A stretch of DNA of 64,000 nucleotides from Maritimibacter sp. REDSEA-S28_B5. Its GTDB lineage: Bacteria; Pseudomonadota; Alphaproteobacteria; Rhodobacterales; Rhodobacteraceae. Made by a program: the position numbers and the translations under genes. The stretch lies in the NCBI GenBank assembly GCA_001626765.1, contig LUOO01000003.1:1-64000 (forward strand), in the 5' to 3' direction. The first letter of the stretch is position 1; each line of letters opens with the position of its first letter. This document shows, in pieces, positions 62,193 to 64,000 of this stretch. Under the pieces are notes generated by a model. The model was given only the letters and a program-made list of their open reading frames with translations. It was not told the origin of the DNA and did no database searches.

Positions 62193-63176
62193 TTGGGCCT
62201 CTGCCTGTCCGACACCCTGACCCTCGACGCACCGGTGCTGCTCGCCCCCATGGCGGGAATCACCGATCTGCCGTTTCGCGATCTCGTGTCCTCTTTCGGC
62301 GCGGGTCTCGTCGTGTCCGAAATGGTCGCCTCGCAGGAGATGGTGCAGGCGAAACCCGGCACACGCGAACGCGCCGAACTGGGCTTCGGAGTCGAGAACA
62401 CCGCCGTCCAGCTTGCCGCCCGCGATCCATACTGGATCGGCGAGGCGGCCCGCATGGTCGAGGATGCGGGCGCGCGGATCATTGACATCAACATGGGGTG
62501 TCCCGCGAAAAAGGTGGTGGGCGGGCTGTCGGGTTCGGCGCTCCTGCGCGACCTGCCGCTCGCGCTGCAACTCATTGAAGCGGTGGTAGAGGCCGTGTCG
62601 GTTCCGGTGACGCTCAAGACCCGGCTGGGTTGGGACGACGGCTGTCTCAACGCGCCCGACCTTGCCCGGCAGGCGGAAGTTGCGGGTATCCGCATGATCA
62701 CCATCCATGGGCGCACTCGCTGCCAGTTCTACAAGGGCAGTGCCGACTGGGCCGCGATCCGCGCGGTGAAGGACGCCGTCACGATTCCGGTCATCGCCAA
62801 TGGCGATATCGACGGGCCGGGCGCCGCGAGGCGCGCGCTGGCGCAATCCGGGGCAGATGGCGTGATGGTTGGGCGTGCCGCCGGAGGCAAGCCATGGCTT
62901 CTGGCCGAGATTTCCGCGGCGCTCTACGACACGCCGGCCCCCGACGTGCCGACCGGGGCGGCGCTCGCGGCCATGGTCACCGACCACTACCGTGCCTCGC
63001 TCGACTTCTATGGCCCCGAACTGGGCAAGCGGGTTATTCGCAAACACCTTGGATGGTACATGGATCACGCCAATACAGATGCCGACCTGCGCCGCAGGCT
63101 CTTGTCCGAACCAGATCCCGCCGCGGTGATCGACCTGATCCCCGAAGCGCTCGTGCCGCGGAAGGAGGCGGCCTGA
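62193..63176 (+). CDS. dusB: tRNA-dihydrouridine synthase B (NifR3)
   Basis: A 327-residue flavoenzyme that reduces uridine to dihydrouridine in tRNA D-loops. The start is a TTG at 62193 with GGAG about eight bases upstream; this places the family N-terminus (LDAPVLLAPMAGITDLPFR) correctly, whereas the frame open to 62010 is an unlikely extension. FMN-binding TIM-barrel motifs include the catalytic Cys103 in INMGCPAKKVVGG and VIANGDIDG. In Rhodobacter it is nifR3, upstream of ntrB, as here. It overlaps ntrB by one base (TGATG). Confidence 0.94.
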   Translation: MGLCLSDTLTLDAPVLLAPMAGITDLPFRDLVSSFGAGLVVSEMVASQEMVQAKPGTRERAELGFGVENTAVQLAARDPYWIGEAARMVEDAGARIIDINMGCPAKKVVGGLSGSALLRDLPLALQLIEAVVEAVSVPVTLKTRLGWDDGCLNAPDLARQAEVAGIRMITIHGRTRCQFYKGSADWAAIRAVKDAVTIPVIANGDIDGPGAARRALAQSGADGVMVGRAAGGKPWLLAEISAALYDTPAPDVPTGAALAAMVTDHYRASLDFYGPELGKRVIRKHLGWYMDHANTDADLRRRLLSEPDPAAVIDLIPEALVPRKEAA

Positions 63177-64000
63177 TGGAGAACGACAACCTCTGGAATT
63201 CCCTGCCGGTGCCGGGGCTGATCCTCGACCCGTCTGACAACATCTCCGAGATCAATTCGGCAGGCGAACAGTTCCTGAACGCCTCGTCGAAATCACTGAT
63301 CGGCAAGGCGGTGCTGGACCAGCTTGCGATCAATACGAACATGGAGGGCGCTTTTGCCCGCGTGCGCCGTGACCAGGGGCCGATGTTCATCAACTCGGTC
63401 GATGTGGGCACCGGCTTTTCTCCGCCCGTAGAATGCAACATCCAGATCGCGCCGCTGTCGGGGGCCGAGGGGCACATCCTCATGCTCATGGAGCCGCGCA
63501 AGCTCGCGGACCGGATGGGCAAGGCCCATGGGGTCAAGACCGCCGCGCGGTCGGCCATCGGCATGGCCGAGATGCTGGCGCATGAGATCAAGAACCCGCT
63601 CGCGGGCATCACCGGCGCTGCGCAGCTTCTGTCAATGGGGTTGAGCCAGGAGGATATGGAGCTGACCGACCTGATCGTGGCCGAGAGCCGCCGGATCGTC
63701 GCGCTTCTCGAACAGGTCGAACAGTTCGGCAACCTGCGCCCGCCGGAAAAGCGGGAGGTGAACGTGCACGACCTTCTCGACCGGGCGCAGAAGTCGGCCG
63801 AGGTTGGTTTCGCCGCCAAGATGAAGATCATCGAGGATTACGACCCTTCGCTGCCGCCGACCTACGTGGACCCGGACCAGCTCATGCAGGTGTTCCTGAA
63901 CCTTCTGAAGAACGCGGCGCAGGTGGCCGACGACACCGGCGGGCAGATCCGCATTCGCACCTTCTACGACCACTCGCTCAGGCTCAGACGCTCCGACGGA
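63176..64000 (+). CDS. ntrB: Nitrogen-regulation sensor kinase NtrB (partial)
   Basis: The gene runs off the right edge; 275 codons are visible. A PAS domain fills about 1-105 (PVPGLILDPSDNISEIN). The HisKA box is AEMLAHEIKNPLAGITGAAQLL with phospho-acceptor His136. The ATPase domain begins with the N-box VFLNLLKNAAQVADD. NtrB senses nitrogen status through PII proteins and phosphorylates NtrC. Start ATG at 63176 overlaps the dusB stop. ntrC, ntrY and ntrX normally follow beyond the window. Confidence 0.94.
   Translation, partial: MENDNLWNSLPVPGLILDPSDNISEINSAGEQFLNASSKSLIGKAVLDQLAINTNMEGAFARVRRDQGPMFINSVDVGTGFSPPVECNIQIAPLSGAEGHILMLMEPRKLADRMGKAHGVKTAARSAIGMAEMLAHEIKNPLAGITGAAQLLSMGLSQEDMELTDLIVAESRRIVALLEQVEQFGNLRPPEKREVNVHDLLDRAQKSAEVGFAAKMKIIEDYDPSLPPTYVDPDQLMQVFLNLLKNAAQVADDTGGQIRIRTFYDHSLRLRRSDG

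Overview
The window is a GC-rich chromosomal segment from an alphaproteobacterium of the Rhodobacteraceae (Roseobacter side). Evidence: a permuted two-piece tmRNA with the tag ANDNRAPVALAA, the trgA-trgB-cysK tellurite locus known from Rhodobacter sphaeroides, the nifR3(dusB)-ntrB pair, fused ispDF, the alphaproteobacterial ATP synthase zeta inhibitor, alpha-type SspB, acuI and a TRAP transporter. No prophage, CRISPR array, plasmid origin or intact insertion sequence was seen. Purine genes are scattered (purN, purC, purS, purQ).

Layout. 0-5.3 kb: purN, rnd, a lipoprotein, sufE, then a minus-strand run of DUF1638, YbjQ, two tiny membrane proteins and a corrinoid protein. 5.4-10 kb: radical SAM protein, GFA protein, homocysteine methyltransferase, MprF-like protein. 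10-16 kb: two hydrolases, ATPase zeta subunit, purC-purS, a histidine kinase, purQ. 16-25.2 kb: a DctB/DctD-like two-component system whose regulator lacks GAFTGA, cold-shock protein, DedA, AEC carrier, fumC, methyltransferase, sspB, chrA. 25.3-29.3 kb: ssrA, a broken GntR regulator facing acuI, BCCT transporter. 29.4-37.2 kb: photolyase, cfa, trgA-trgB-cysK, a frameshifted DUF3772/MscS channel. 37.3-44.1 kb: a catabolic segment between tRNA-Ser and tRNA-Arg (LysR, TRAP transporter, a cyclase and a FAH hydrolase, both damaged). 44.2-52.5 kb: gph, glutamine amidotransferase, TPR-sulfotransferase, DUF882 endopeptidase, L,D-transpeptidase, ACP plus ketosynthase, IalB protein. 52.5-64 kb: two candidate small RNAs, HerA-like ATPase, MBL-fold protein, CNNM/CorC protein, phosphoesterase, amtB, ispDF-pgpA-cinA, dusB-ntrB.

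The most unusual property is the number of coding lesions. At least nine genes carry an internal deletion or a single-base frameshift relative to their families: bmt, chrA, gntR, mscS, a small gene after tRNA-Ser, cyclase, FAH hydrolase, sulfotransferase and L,D-transpeptidase. Two sit in C/G homopolymers; most others look like clean losses of roughly 10 to 50 codons. Either the assembly is faulty or the lineage is decaying genes by short deletions. Family comparisons are from memory of the families, not from a search.
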